DNA from: Phaseolus vulgaris
Lineage: Eukaryota; Streptophyta; Magnoliopsida; Fabales; Fabaceae
Reading direction: 5' to 3'
Assembly: GCF_000499845.2 (NCBI RefSeq)
Contig: NC_023750.2
Span: 5,205,478-5,269,477, forward strand
Length of the DNA stretch: 64,000 nt
The position numbers and the translations under genes are program-made. The notes beneath the pieces were generated by a model, which saw only the letters and a list, made by a program, of their open reading frames with translations, was not told where the DNA came from and ran no database searches. Position 1 is the stretch's first letter. Each line of letters begins with the position of its first letter. Shown here piece after piece: positions 24,445 to 35,989 of the stretch.

Positions 24445-24638
24445 TCTTTTCAGTAAACACTATAATTATCATAAAAACCTTCAAACACATCACTTTGTCA
24501 TAGATAAACGTCATGAGAAGAAAAAATCACCATTTAAATTCAACTCTCATATTGTTGCAATAAAATACTATTACATGCCAAGGATATGCACCAAAATTTT
24601 AAACCAATTCATAGAATTTGCAAAAATCTTTCATATAA
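24445..24638 (-). other. Gypsy leader fragment left of the CACTA element
   Basis: Non-coding part of the minus-strand gypsy element upstream of its env-position ORF, continuing at 27927 once the CACTA element is disregarded. The target duplication TAA lies at 24636-24638. Confidence 0.5.
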
Positions 24639-27600
24639 CACTACAAAAAAACGTGTATAATGCGGCGGTTATTTTTGCAAAAACTGACGTTTTTAACTGC
24701 CGTATTATACGTCTGTGGCGGTACCGCGTATCGCCAGAATTCTTGCCGCCACAAGACGCCATATTATGCATTGTATAAAGTGGCAGTTTTAAACGTGTAA
24801 TTGACGTCAGTTATAAATGTCGTAATTTAAAAACTAGGTAAATCAATTCTAATGTAAATAGTGACATTTTTAACCGCCACTTAATACAAGATAGTATGAC
24901 ATTTATAATACACCTTATAATTGTTATAATTCGAATATTAAATATTTAATTTTATTTTTAATATTTTTAATAATTTATTTAATTCTATTTTATAATTTGA
25001 TTTCATAATATTAATTAATTTCATATTATAATTAAACTTCAGTACACAGTTATGTTTCATAATATAATTAAATTATAACATAAACTAATTTCATAATAAT
25101 ATTGTACTTCATAATATAATTAAAATTGATAAATATAATAATCAAAATATGACTTTGAGAGAACAAAGTTGATAATGTCAAACTAATCCAAACAACAAGT
25201 AAATTAAATTGTCAAAATATAAATTGTTTCACGTTCTAAACATAATACAACTAAACTCCCAATCCTAATTTCTCTTACTGCCTCGACTTGATCTTATATT
25301 ATGGTTTGGTGATAAAGCACCACTTCCAACATCCTGTGCCTGGAATAAGTTAAAATATATTTAGAGTTAATTGACAATTTTTAAAATATAAATGAAAACA
25401 ATATTATAATCAAAGACACTATATGGATGAGTAATGTGGCAAGATTAGACCCTTGCATGATAATCAAATAGACTAAAATTATAAGAATCAATGAAAAATA
25501 AATGTATAAAAGATGTTGCACATATATGCTATTCACACAAGTTAAGAGAAGTAAGGCAGTGGTAGTTTGGACCTGGAAGTTGTGTACAATAAAATGTTAT
25601 TATGCGAAGAACTTGAGAAGCCTGCGGTACACAATGTGCAAAGGTTAGATCAAGGTAGCTAGTGCATTAATACATATAAAATAGTACTTAAAAGTAATAT
25701 GGCCAACCTGCATTTATAGTATTGACTCATCCTAATTCATCAATCTATCACGCTAAGAACTCATCTATTCAATTAATATTCCCAAAAGATTAAACAATAC
25801 TTTAATGAATAAATCAAATATTTGTTTATGCTTACATAGCAAAATCAAGCAACCTTTAGCTTATTTGGGATTTCAAATGGAGCATAAATCTGCATCCAAC
25901 ATTACAAATATTCATACACAAACAATACAAATGGATTATAGAGTTAAATTTTAACATTTTTAAGCTTGTCACTCAAGCATCACCCAGAATATAGTATAGG
26001 CATACAACCAAGAGCATTTAAGTAGCAGTTTAATAACAAGATAGATAACAACTGAAGCAATACATACAATAACTATATACCTGAATGTTCTTAACAGTAG
26101 AAGTGACGTCTTTGCCTTCATTATGATCAACTATAGCCCTGCAATTCATTTTACAGAAAAATAAATGCATAAGTTGTTTGGCCAGGTGAGAAGAATATTA
26201 ATAGACTCATGAGATAAGTGTTTTGGGATGGGAAATAGATTCATTCTTTCCATGTATAAATAACTGCTAATTCAAGTAGAAAATGTAAGTAAGTTTTATT
26301 TCCAGACTTGCAGACTACAAAATGCTTCAAAGCATTTGGATGAACACCTTGAGGAATATTTATTTTATCAATATTCCATTCCAATCAATTTTGTTCCCAA
26401 TTTTCATAGAGAACCCGATCCCAATAAAAAGGCTTAAGAAAAATAGAAAATGAAAGTACTATATATAATCAATATTATGTCTCAAATAAAAAATGAAAAA
26501 AAAAACTAGAAACAAAATAACAAAAAGGACACCCAGGGACCACAATTTTAATAAGAGCAAGTAAGCTTTTGATAAAAAAAGGATTTATCATTAATTTGAT
26601 AGTAGTGGACGAATTCATAAGAAAAATGAAAGTGGCATAACTATAGAGTACAAACCTTGAAAGAAAGGTGGTTTCCTTCCTTTCTAAAGTTTGTAACGGA
26701 GGGTTTTTAGTTATAAAAAAATAATAGATATTAAAAATTATTAGTTGGAATGTAAAAGTTTGAAGAAATAGGGAGACCCAAAAATAATGAAACTTGATAG
26801 AATTCAAAGTAAGCAAGAATGGAGTTTTGACAATTCACTTAATCATCAATAATTATGAAAACAACTAACCCTTCTTATAATCTTTCTAAAGCCTTAATCA
26901 TTAACATGAATTTCTAGCATTTGAAGTAAGCCCCCAAATAACTTATTTCAGTTAAAAAATTCTGTAAAGAACTCATCCAGATAGGAACAACATGCTTTAT
27001 AAGTGCTCGTTGAAATGGATAACTCCAACTAAATTAAAAATAAGTCCATCAAATAGAATCATAAATGCAGTAATAAAAAAATTTAAGAAAAAGTGAGAAA
27101 CCATTAGTTTGGTTCATGATAAAGATCAATAGCATTGACGGAACCACGCTAAATTGATTACTTTACAGCCAAAATCAATTATTGTCGGTGATGATGGATG
27201 AACAGGATACCACAGTTAAGATATTTCCAAATTGAACAACAAAAACATGAAAACTTTGAACTAATTGTTTACTCCATTTCTCGCTCCCGTTAACAACAAA
27301 ACGAAATTCCCAATTCACAGTGATTTTAATTTTATAATGAAACAAGAAATATAAATAATTACAGAGAAGCAAAATATCATCAAACATGTGTACACACAGA
27401 ATCATATTGTCAACGACGTACCGGGTTACGAGAACAATTTTTCGGTGAGAATGATTGCGAGAAGAACGATTGCGGTGAGTGAGGTTTTACGAAACACAAC
27501 TGTGAAGGGAACGGTTGCAGTGAGAATGAGGGTGAGGGTTTACGAAATGGGGCTGGGAGAGGAACGATTGTGATGAGGTTGAGAGAGAGGGTTTACGAAA

Positions 27601-27926
27601 TAGGGCTGAGAAGGGTCAGAGTGAGGGTTTACAGGATCATTGAATGAGGAACGTGAAGATTGAGAGGTACATTTCCAAGAGTAAAACTGGTTTATTTTCG
27701 AAGACTGAAAGAGGGGAAAACGAAAACAAAAAACTTTGGGAAATAAGGTTATGGAGGGAACGAAAAGTGGGATAAAATTTATTTCGAAGGTTATGACGGT
27801 TCTAAATGCCACATTTCGAAGGAACATTATGTCACCTACGAAACTGTCGTATTATACAGCTAATTGTGGCGGTTTTTAATAACTGTCATATTAAAACCGC
27901 CACTTTATACACGATTTTTTGTAGTG
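24639..27926. mobile_element. CACTA (En/Spm) DNA transposon, non-autonomous
   Basis: 3288 bp with terminal inverted repeats CACTACAAAAAAACGTGTAT (left) and the complement of CACTACAAAAAATCGTGTAT (right), flanked by a 3-bp TAA duplication (24636-24638, 27927-27929). Both ends have subterminal repeats around GGCGGTT and CCGCCA motifs (24660-24890 and 27830-27905), as CACTA transposases require. No transposase domain was found, so it depends on a helper. Its interior holds exon-like pieces (25265-26138), and 27420-27830 is a richer-GC stretch that may also be captured. Confidence 0.9.
25265..26138 (-). pseudogene. Captured host-gene fragment inside CACTA
   Basis: Four minus-strand pieces look like exons with flanking AG and GT: 26081-26138 (AIVDHNEGKDVTSTVKNIQ), 25854-25889 (IYAPFEIPNKLK), 25573-25621 ([16 protein letters not shown]) and 25265-25339 (AQDVGSGALSPN..., ending in a stop). 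The first three join in phase. The last is off phase by one, so either the fragment is decayed or that junction is misjudged. I do not recognise the parent gene. The pattern fits a host gene's 3' exons carried as passengers. Confidence 0.45.
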
Positions 27927-28705
27927 TAAGTATTTTATCAAACACTTAGTGAGAATCCCTAAAAATTAATTTAATGTGTAAATGGTACCTAACTAACCAT
28001 CCAAAATCATCAAAAACATTCAATGAACACTCACCAATTAATATATAATCAAAATTTTCCACAAATTTTGGATAATAACAATAAATCCTAAAACCCCTAA
28101 ACTACCAAAAATGCAATCAAGAATAATATTCTATAGTCCTAAATAGAAATTAAAGCACAAAGTACGGGTAAGAACACTCACATGGCAAAGATTAAGAAAG
28201 AAATTTCGAATTGGAAGAGTAAAACTTGAATATTTATCACTAGGGCAGAGAGAAAAATTGCAGTTAGGGTTTTGAGAAAACACACTAGTTTGAAATTTGA
28301 AAAAAAAGGCTCTTTCTCGTGTTTTTAAAAATGCTGGCAGTGAAACTCATTTAAGCGTGTAATTGTTGCTTAAGCGAGGCTAACATGATACCTATGTAAG
28401 TGAAATCTAGCCAAGGCGAGATTACAACAAAGAGCACCATTTTTAAAACACTTGGTTCACTCAGGTGAGTTGTATCTTGCTTAGGCGAGTTTCTCTACAC
28501 CAAAATTCCAATTTTTTAAAAATAATATGGAACTTATGAAATAGTACCAAAGCTAAAAATAAAGTAAAAAAATAAACAATAATCTAAAAAAACATATTGG
28601 GTTGCCTTCTAGACAATGCTTGTTTAACATCAAATAACTTGATGCATGTTTCAATCACAATGGATAAGCCTTTTGTTACAACATTTTCCTGGTTACAACT
28701 TTAAT
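27927..28705 (-). other. Gypsy spacer/leader between integrase tail and env-position ORF
   Basis: Minus-strand non-coding gypsy sequence. At 28600-28640 it has the sequence, common in legume gypsy elements, where pol ends (plus strand GGGTTGCCTTCTAGACAATG). At 28350-28500 it has several imperfect TTAAGCGAG-type repeats. No gene. Confidence 0.45.
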
Positions 28706-29228
28706 TCATTTGGAGTATGGATTTTGAAGCTCAGTAGTTCCATCAGTCCTAATTTCCTTGATAACCCACAAAATTGCCCATTTTATCTTTAACCTTCTAG
28801 GTAGGAGTTTTAACTTATAGCTACTAAACATAATAGGTTGACTAGGTTTAAAGTCATCTTTCATTATAATTGCATCCTGGTGGACTTTGTCTTCCTCCTT
28901 CATGCATGATGCATATAACTAATTAGTAGTGAGTTCCTTTTCCACACATTCATGTACAGGCTTTTTCTTCTCTTCAATTGTTTGTGGAGTACAATGATGT
29001 ATAACTTTCTCTAAAATATTTGAAGGGTGCAACTGCTTTTTAGTTCCAGGAAAGGCTTCCTTTGATGCATATGTTCTTATACAATCTTTCCTATTATTAG
29101 AATGTTGCAAAACCTCAAAAACATTGAAATCACCTCATAATCTTGAGCTCTCACCTTAAGTTTTCCTCCATCAACATTAATAATAACCTTATCAATTTTC
29201 ATGAAAGGTTTGTCTAGTATCAGAAAAA
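28706..29228 (-). pseudogene. Gypsy protease end joined to integrase C-terminus; RT lost
   Basis: Minus strand from the copia element 1 insertion point: the protease C-terminal pattern (PFMKIDKVIINVDGGKLKVR), a linker (HSNNRKDCIRTYASKE to VHECVEKEL), a stop, then an integrase C-terminal pattern (SYKLKLLPRRLKIKW). The reverse transcriptase, RNase H and integrase core that should lie between are absent. This gypsy element was therefore already an internal-deletion derivative, apart from the later insertions. Confidence 0.7.
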
Positions 29229-29233
29229 CCTCC

Positions 29234-30353
29234 TGTTGAATCAAGTGTGTTCAAGCTTTGAAGAATCCAAACCCCTTGAAGGTTGATGAAAGGCTGGATG
29301 TGCTTGTTGTTGCTGAGCTGTCTTTAGATAGGATCTGGGGTAGATTTTATGTGTAAATCCATTCTTGATTGAATCCAAAGCATAAGCATTCTCAAACCTT
29401 TTAATTGAAAAGTGTTTTTCAAACTAAGTGAAAAACAACCTGTTGTTTTGTCGAATCAACCAATTGTTTTATACTTAGGTGTTTTTAGAAAGGTTGAAAA
29501 CTGTTTTTGATGGTTGGCTTGCTGTCAAACCAAAACAACCGATTGATTCGAGCATTCAACCAATTGTTTGTTTTGGGACCATAACAGAAAACTGTTTTGT
29601 GCTTTGACTGAGCATTAAATGATTTTATAACAGATTACGCTCCAGTTTTAAATGCTTTGACCAGGCTTTGAATGCAATAAATAGTTTGTTCAGATTATGT
29701 AACAAACAACTGAGATTTGATAAAAGAAAAACAGATTTGAGTTTTTCACAGTTTTTTCTTTTTAAAGAGTTAGAGATTGCTTTGAGTTTGCTTGGATCAA
29801 AGAGAGTGTGATATAGGATTTTCATCTTGTATTGATTTCAAATCTTTTCTGTAACAAGTGTAATCCTTTGTACTTTGAAGAAACTGTGTGTGAAGCTGAG
29901 AAGTGCTGTGTGTTCTTGAGGTTGTCAAGATCAACATTCTTAGTGGTGTTGTGCTGAGCCAAAGGAAGTGTGTGTCTTGAGGGGATCAAGGTCACTTCTT
30001 TGGTGGTGTTGTAAGTAATCTAGGGTTGATTGCTTAGTGGATTCCCCAGGGGTTTCTGGGAAAACTGGATGTAGCTCTTGGTTAAGAGTGAACAAGTATA
30101 AACCTGTGTGTTCAATTTCTCTATCATTTAACTCTTTAATTTCAGTTTGTATTTGTAAATTGGTATAAATAATCGATTCTTTCTGCGAAACAACCGATTG
30201 TTTTTCTGGTGCTGTGCTTATTTGCTTTGTGTTTTGGCAAACTGATTTCTTAATCAAGTGTTTCTCGAAGTAATTTCATTCTAGACTTAAAAGTTTGCAA
30301 AAATCCTCTTTAAACCATTCACCCCCCCTAGTTTAAAGCCATACATTCTTACA
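29234..30353 (+). repeat. 5' LTR of copia element 1
   Basis: 1120 bp from TGTTGAATCAAG to CATTCTTACA, paired with 34870-35984. Carries CAAYCGRTTG palindromes near 29455, 29540 and 30180. Minus-strand frames of 66 and 105 codons inside it recur in the other LTR only because LTRs are copies. Confidence 0.93.
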
Positions 30354-30355
30354 AT

Positions 30356-30371
30356 TGGTATCAGAGCTTGG
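30356..30371 (+). promoter_or_regulatory. Primer-binding site of copia element 1
   Basis: TGGTATCAGAGCTTGG starts two bases after the LTR. It is the standard copia site complementary to the 3' end of initiator tRNA-Met. Best preserved of the three elements. Confidence 0.85.
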
Positions 30372-30412
30372 TCCTTGAAAGTTAATCAAGTTTGATCCGA
30401 AAATCTTTTTCT

Positions 30413-31508
30413 ATGACTGAAAAACTATCTTTTGAGGAAGGTGCTTCAATCTACAAACCACCTTTATTCTGTGGATTGAATTACAAGTATTGGGAGGCTA
30501 GAATGAAAATCTTTATGGAATCTATTGATCAAGGAATTTGGGATTCAATCGAGAATGGTCTTTTCATTCCAAAGTTTAAAAATAATGGTTCTTTTATTGC
30601 AAAACTTTGGTCCCAATGGACCAATGAAGAATGTAAGATGGCCAAGCTTGATTGTACTGCTCAAAACATAATAGCTTATGCACTAGATATTAATGAGTTT
30701 TTTCAGGATATCAAAATGCAAAACTACTAAAGAAATGTGGGACACACTCAAAGCTACTCATGGGAACATCAATGAAACAAAGGAAGTAAGGTCAAGAAGT
30801 CAAGCACGAAGGAAAAGAAGGCAAAACATAAAAGGCCTCAACCTCTGCTTTATGGCCAAAAAGGAAGATGACTCAAGTAGTGTAAGTTCCTCTAACTCTG
30901 AAAATTACAGTCAATTGCTTCGAGCCTTTCAAGAAACACATGAAGAAGCCAACCGATTGGCCCTCTTGAGCAATCGGTTAAAGGGAATGAATAGCTGGCT
31001 TGAAAACAGAGTCAAAACACTGGAAGAGGAATTGGAAAATTCAAAAACAGATTTTGAAAACCTTGAAATAGTTTACAAAAACTCCTTTTGCAAGTGTGAT
31101 ACTCTTATTTGTGAAAATTGCGAAAATCTTGAAAAGAAAGTCCATTATCTTGTTAAAACTGTGGACAAGCTTTCTAAAGGTCAATCCAACTTTGAGAATG
31201 TCTTGGCATCTCAAAACTGTGTTTTTGGAAAAACTGGATTGGGTTTTAACCCACAGAACAAGCAAGATAGATTTTCAAAGTCATTTTCGAAACTGCCAGA
31301 AAAACAACCGATTGGACTATCGAAACAACTGATTGTTAAATGCTTCTATTGCATGAAAAGAGGCCATTCTGTCAGATTCTGTAAAATCAGAAAATATGTT
31401 GTTCCTAGGGGCTTTATGAAGTGGATTCCTAAGTGTTGTAAAGGTTCAAATGATGAATGTAAACCAAATGGACCCACATTCATAAGGGGACCAAATCTTT
31501 GTACATGA
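30413..31508 (+). pseudogene. gag of copia element 1, internally deleted and frameshifted
   Basis: ATG at 30413 (MTEKLSFEEGASIYKPPLFC). The UBN2-type gag start is followed after about 115 residues by a jump to SQARRKRRQ and NLCFMAKKEDDSS, so the middle of gag and the first zinc knuckle seen in element 3 are missing. A coiled-coil-like stretch (about 30950-31150) and an intact knuckle CFYCMKRGHSVRFC (near 31340-31385) follow. A one-base frameshift lies near 30705. The frame ends with TGA at 31506-31508, and a second in-frame stop, TAG, follows six codons later. Confidence 0.8.
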
Positions 31509-34500
31509 AAATCTTCTTTGTAGGAAAACTTGGAGGAGAGCAAGCAACAATGGTACCTAGACAGTGAGTGCTCCAAGCACATGACTGGGGACAAATCAAA
31601 GTTTCTAAGCATCTCCTTTAAGCAAGAATGACACGTTACCTATGGGGACAACAACAAGGGGAGGATTCTTGGGAGAGGATCCATAGGAGACAAAGATATT
31701 TTGGTCATCCATGATGTTCTCTATGTAGAAGGATTAAAGCACAATCTGCTGAGCATTAGTCAATTGTGTGACAAGGAATATCAGGTTATCTTCAAAACAA
31801 ACACATGTGAAATCTGTCTCCCCAACACTAAAGAGGTAATGTTGATAGGTAAGAGAATCAATAATGTTTATCTTCTAGATATCACCATGTTCAATTGATT
31901 GTCTTCTATCCAAGCAAGATGAGTCTTGGCTTTGGCATAGAAGAATTACCCACATTCACATGAATCACTTGAACAAGTTAATTTCAAGAGATCTTGTGAT
32001 TGGGCTACCAAAGCTCAAATTTAAGAAAGATCATATTTGTGAAGCTTGCCAAAAGGGAAAATAAGCGAAAAGTTCTTTTAAAATAAAAAATGTTGTTTCT
32101 TCTTTAAAACCTCTTGAGCTACTTCACATGGATCTTTTTGGACCTTCAAGAACCATGAGCCTTGGTGGAAATTACTATGCTCTTGTTATTGTGGATGATT
32201 TTTCTTGGTTCACTTGGACTTTCTTCTTGGAATCAAAAAGTGATGCCTTTTCTGCATTCAAGAAGCTTGCAAGAAGATTGCAAAATACAAAGAACAGCAA
32301 CATAGGCTCTATAAGAAGTGATCATGGAAGTGAATTCCAAAATGAAAAGTTCAGCAAGTTCTGTGAAAAGATGGGGATTCTACATAATTTCTCTGCTTCA
32401 AGAACTCCACAACAGAATGGTGTGGTAGAGAGGAAGAACAGGTCCCTTGAAGAGCTAGCTAGAACAATGCTAAGTGAATCTTCTCTTCCTAAGTATTTTT
32501 GGGCTAATGTAGTTAGCACTTCTTGTTATGTGATGAATAGAGTGCTAATTAGGCCAATTCTGAAGAAGACTCCTTATGAACTCTTCAATGGAAGGAAGCC
32601 AAACATCAATCATCTCAGAGTTTTCGGTTGCAGTTGTTTTGTTCTCAACAATGGAAAGGAAAACCTAGGGAAGTTTGATGAAAAAGCTGATCTTGGTATC
32701 TTCATAGGCTACTCTTTAACAAGTCATGCATACAGAATCTACAACAAAAGGCTAATGACTGTAGAAGAGTCTGTTCATGTTGTCTTTGATGAGGTGGATC
32801 ACAAAAGCATTCAAATCCCGAAGAACAGTGTTGAAGAGGATGAGCAGAACATTAGTTTGGAGAAGCTGAACATCAGTGCAGAAAAACAACCGGTTGATTC
32901 GCAGAAACAACCGATTGAAATTCTGCAACAAAGTGAGTTGCCCAAACAATGGAGGATTCCTAGAGATCTGTCAGTGGAAAACATCATAGGGCAGATAAAG
33001 GAAGGTGTCTCTACACGTAGCTCCATCTCAAACTTCTGCAGGCACACTGCTTTTGTCTCTCAAATTGAACCAAAGTCAATTGATGAAGCTCTCAAGAATG
33101 AAAAATGAGTTGAAGCTATGCATGAAGAGCTAAATCAGTTTGCAAGGAATGAGGTATGGTTTCTTGTCCCTAAAACAGCTGAGATAAACATCATAGGTTC
33201 GAAGTGGGTATTCAAAAACAAACTGGATGAGGATGGTGTGATCATAAGGAACAAAGCAAGGCTAGTTTCCAAAGGCTACAATCAAGAGGAGGGCATTGAT
33301 TATGGTGAAACCTTTGCTCCTGTTGCAAGATTGGAGGCTGTGAGGTTACTGCTGGCTTTTGCATGTATGAGTGGTTTTAAACTCTTCCAAATGGATGTCA
33401 AGAGTGCTTTTTTGAATGGCTACATCAATGAGGAAGTGTATGTGGATCAACCACCGAGCTTTGAAGATCATCAACATCTCAATCATGTCTTCAAGCTGAA
33501 AAAGGAATTATATGGGCTGAAGCAAGCTCCAAGGCACTGGTATGAAAGGCTTAGCAACTTCCTGCGGTCTCATGGCTATGAAAGGGGAATGATAGACAAG
33601 ACTCTCTTCATCAAAAAGTCAAATTCTGAAATTATCCTTGTGCAAATCTATTAAAAGGTGAGTTTGAAATGTCTATGATGGGAGAATTGTCTTTCTTTCT
33701 TGGATTGTAGGTTAAGCAAACAAAGGATGGAATCTTTCTATGCCAATCAAAGTATTGTTAACAGATTCTCAAGAAATTTGAAATGGAGAGTTGCAAGGAA
33801 GCAAGCACACCTATGCCATCAAGTTGCTACATGGATGCAGATGCTGCTGGAAAATGGGTAGATCAAACTAAATACAGAGGTTTGATTGGCTCTTTGCTCT
33901 ATCTAACAGTAAGTAGACCGGACATTATGTTTGCAGTATGTCTTTGTGCAAGATATCAAGCAAATCCTAAGTAGTCACACTTCAAAGCTGCAAAGAGAAT
34001 TCTGAAATATCTCAAAGGAACATCAATTGTTGGGTTATGGTATCCTTCTCACTCTCCCATTCATTTAATTGGTTATTCAGATTCTGATTTTGCAGGATGC
34101 AAGCTAGATAGGAAAACCACAAGTGGCACTTGCCACCTTCTTGGTTCAAGCCTCATCTCATGGCATAGCAAGAAGCAAGCATGTGTAGCTCTCTCTACTG
34201 CTAAGGCTGAGTACATAGCTGCTGGAAGCTATTGTGCACAGATTCTATGGCTCAAACAACAACTTGCAGACTTTGGATTGCAAATCAGCAAGGTCCTTTT
34301 GATGTGTGACAACACAAGTGCTATCAATCTTACCAAAAATCAGATTCAGCACTAAAAAACTAAGCATATTGAGATACGCCATCAATTCATTAGGGATCAT
34401 GTAAGCAATGGGCACTGTGAAGTGAAGTTTGTTGAGACTAAACTGCAGTTAGCTGATATCTTCACAAAACCATTACCAAAAGAGAGGTTCTTCTTTCTAA

Positions 34501-34541
34501 GAAATGAGTTAGGTATCCTTGACCTTCATAATCTTTCCTAA
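31509..34541 (+). pseudogene. pol of copia element 1 (protease, integrase, RT, RNase H), broken
   Basis: Order: protease-like DSECSKHMTG near 31560 (the active-site DSG is DSE); GAG-pre-integrase; integrase core 32128-33108 with HMDLFGPS, SDHGSEFQ and PQQNGVVERKN, the D,D,E residues retained; reverse transcriptase 33118-33654 (SKWVFKNKL to KQAPRHW); RNase H 33783-34541 (SDSDFAGC, LSTAKAEYIA, ending NELGILDLHNLS). About 60 bp covering the YVDD active site is deleted at 33650, leaving a stop. Other stops lie at 33106-33108 (Trp to TGA) and 33972-33974. Some frames in 31620-32130 are shifted. Confidence 0.85.
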
Positions 34542-34869
34542 ATCTGTTTTAAAAACTGTTAGAGTCTATTTGTGAAGACAAATAGGGGGAGAATTTATTG
34601 GTTCTTGTGTATCTTTATCTGAAACTGTTTAAAACTGCTGAAATCTCTGATATCAAAACTGTTTCTGCTTATGCAGATAGAAACAACCGATTGTTTCGTG
34701 TAAACAACCGATTGTTTGTCTGGAAATCTGCTTTCAATATGTGAAAATCTAACATGTTGTTGTAGGAAGCTTTGGATTGTATATATGTTGTCTTTGCAGG
34801 TACTGCTTCAGATTCAATCAAAACCAACACAAGCAACCAGGGATTTGTCTTCATCAAATAGGGGGAGAT

Positions 34870-35984
34870 TGTTGAATAAAGTGTGTTCAATCTTTGAAGA
34901 ATCCAAACCCCTTGAAGGTTGATGAAAAGCTGGATGTGCTTGCTGTTGCTGAGCTGTCTTTAGATAGGATTTGGGGTAGATTTTATGTGTGAATCCACTC
35001 TTGATTGAATCCAAAGCATAAGCATTTTCAAACCTTTTAATTGAAAAGTGTTTTTCAAACTAAGTGAAAAACAACCTGTGTCGAAACAATCGATTGTTTT
35101 ATACTTAGGTGTTTTTAGAAAGGTTGTAAACTGTTTTTGATGGTTGACTTGTTGTCTAACCAAAACAATTGATTGATTCGAGCATTCAACCGATTGTTTG
35201 TTTTGGGACCATAACAGAAAACTGTTTTGTGCTTTGACTGGGCATTAAATGATTTTATAACAGATTACGCTCCAGTTTTAAATGCTTTGACCATGCTTTG
35301 AATGCAATAAATAGTTTGTTCAGATTATGTAACAAACAACTGAGATTTGATAAAAGAAAAACAGATTTGAGTTTTTCACAATTTTTTCTTTTGAAAGAGT
35401 TAGAGATTGCTTTGAGTTTGCTTAGATCAAAGAGAGTGTGATATAGGATTTTCATCTTGTATTGATTTCAAATCTTTTCTGTAACAAGTGTAATCCTTTG
35501 TACTTTGAAGAAACTGTGTGTGAAGCTGAGAAGTGTTGTGTGTTCTTGAGGTTGTCAAGATCAACATTCTTAGTGGTGTTGTGCTGAGCCAAAGGAAGTG
35601 TGTGTCTTGAGGGGATCAAGGTCACTTCTTTGGTGGTGTTGTAAATAATCTAGGGTTGATTGCTTAGTGGATTCCCCAGAGGTTTCTGAGAAGACTGAAT
35701 GTAGCTTTTGGTTAAGAGTGAACCAGTATAAACCTGTGTGTTCAATTTCTCTATCATTTAACTCTTTAATTTTAGTTTGTATTTGTAAATTGGTATAAAC
35801 AACCGATGCTTTCTGCGAAACAACCGATTGTTTTTCTGGTGCTGTGCTTATTTGCTTTGTGTTTTGGCAAACTGATTTCTTAATCAAGTGTTTCTTGAAG
35901 TAATTTCATTCTAGACTTAAAAGTTTGCAAAAATCCTCTTTAAACCATTCACCCCCCTCTAGTTTAAAGCCATACATTCTTACA
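34870..35984 (+). repeat. 3' LTR of copia element 1
   Basis: 1115 bp with edges TGTTGAATAAAG and CATTCTTACA, immediately after the AAATAGGGGGAGAT polypurine tract. Differs from its 5' partner by scattered substitutions and short deletions. Confidence 0.93.
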
Positions 35985-35989
35985 CTTCC

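Larger units (their letters stand above)
29234..35984 (+). mobile_element. Copia element 1 (Sirevirus-like), defective
   Basis: 6751-bp plus-strand element with LTRs 29234-30353 and 34870-35984. Target duplications CCTCC (29229-29233) and CTTCC (35985-35989) match at 4 of 5 positions. It lies inside the gypsy protease, whose reading frame is continuous across the site. It has a primer-binding site, gag, protease, integrase, a reverse transcriptase lacking its catalytic YVDD, RNase H, and two polypurine-tract-like copies (34580-34594 and 34857-34869). Many stops and frameshifts; it cannot move by itself. Confidence 0.93.

Noticed and set aside
29940..30257. 105-codon minus frame, also at 35570-35887
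   Set aside because: Same reason: antisense frame inside the two LTRs of element 1.
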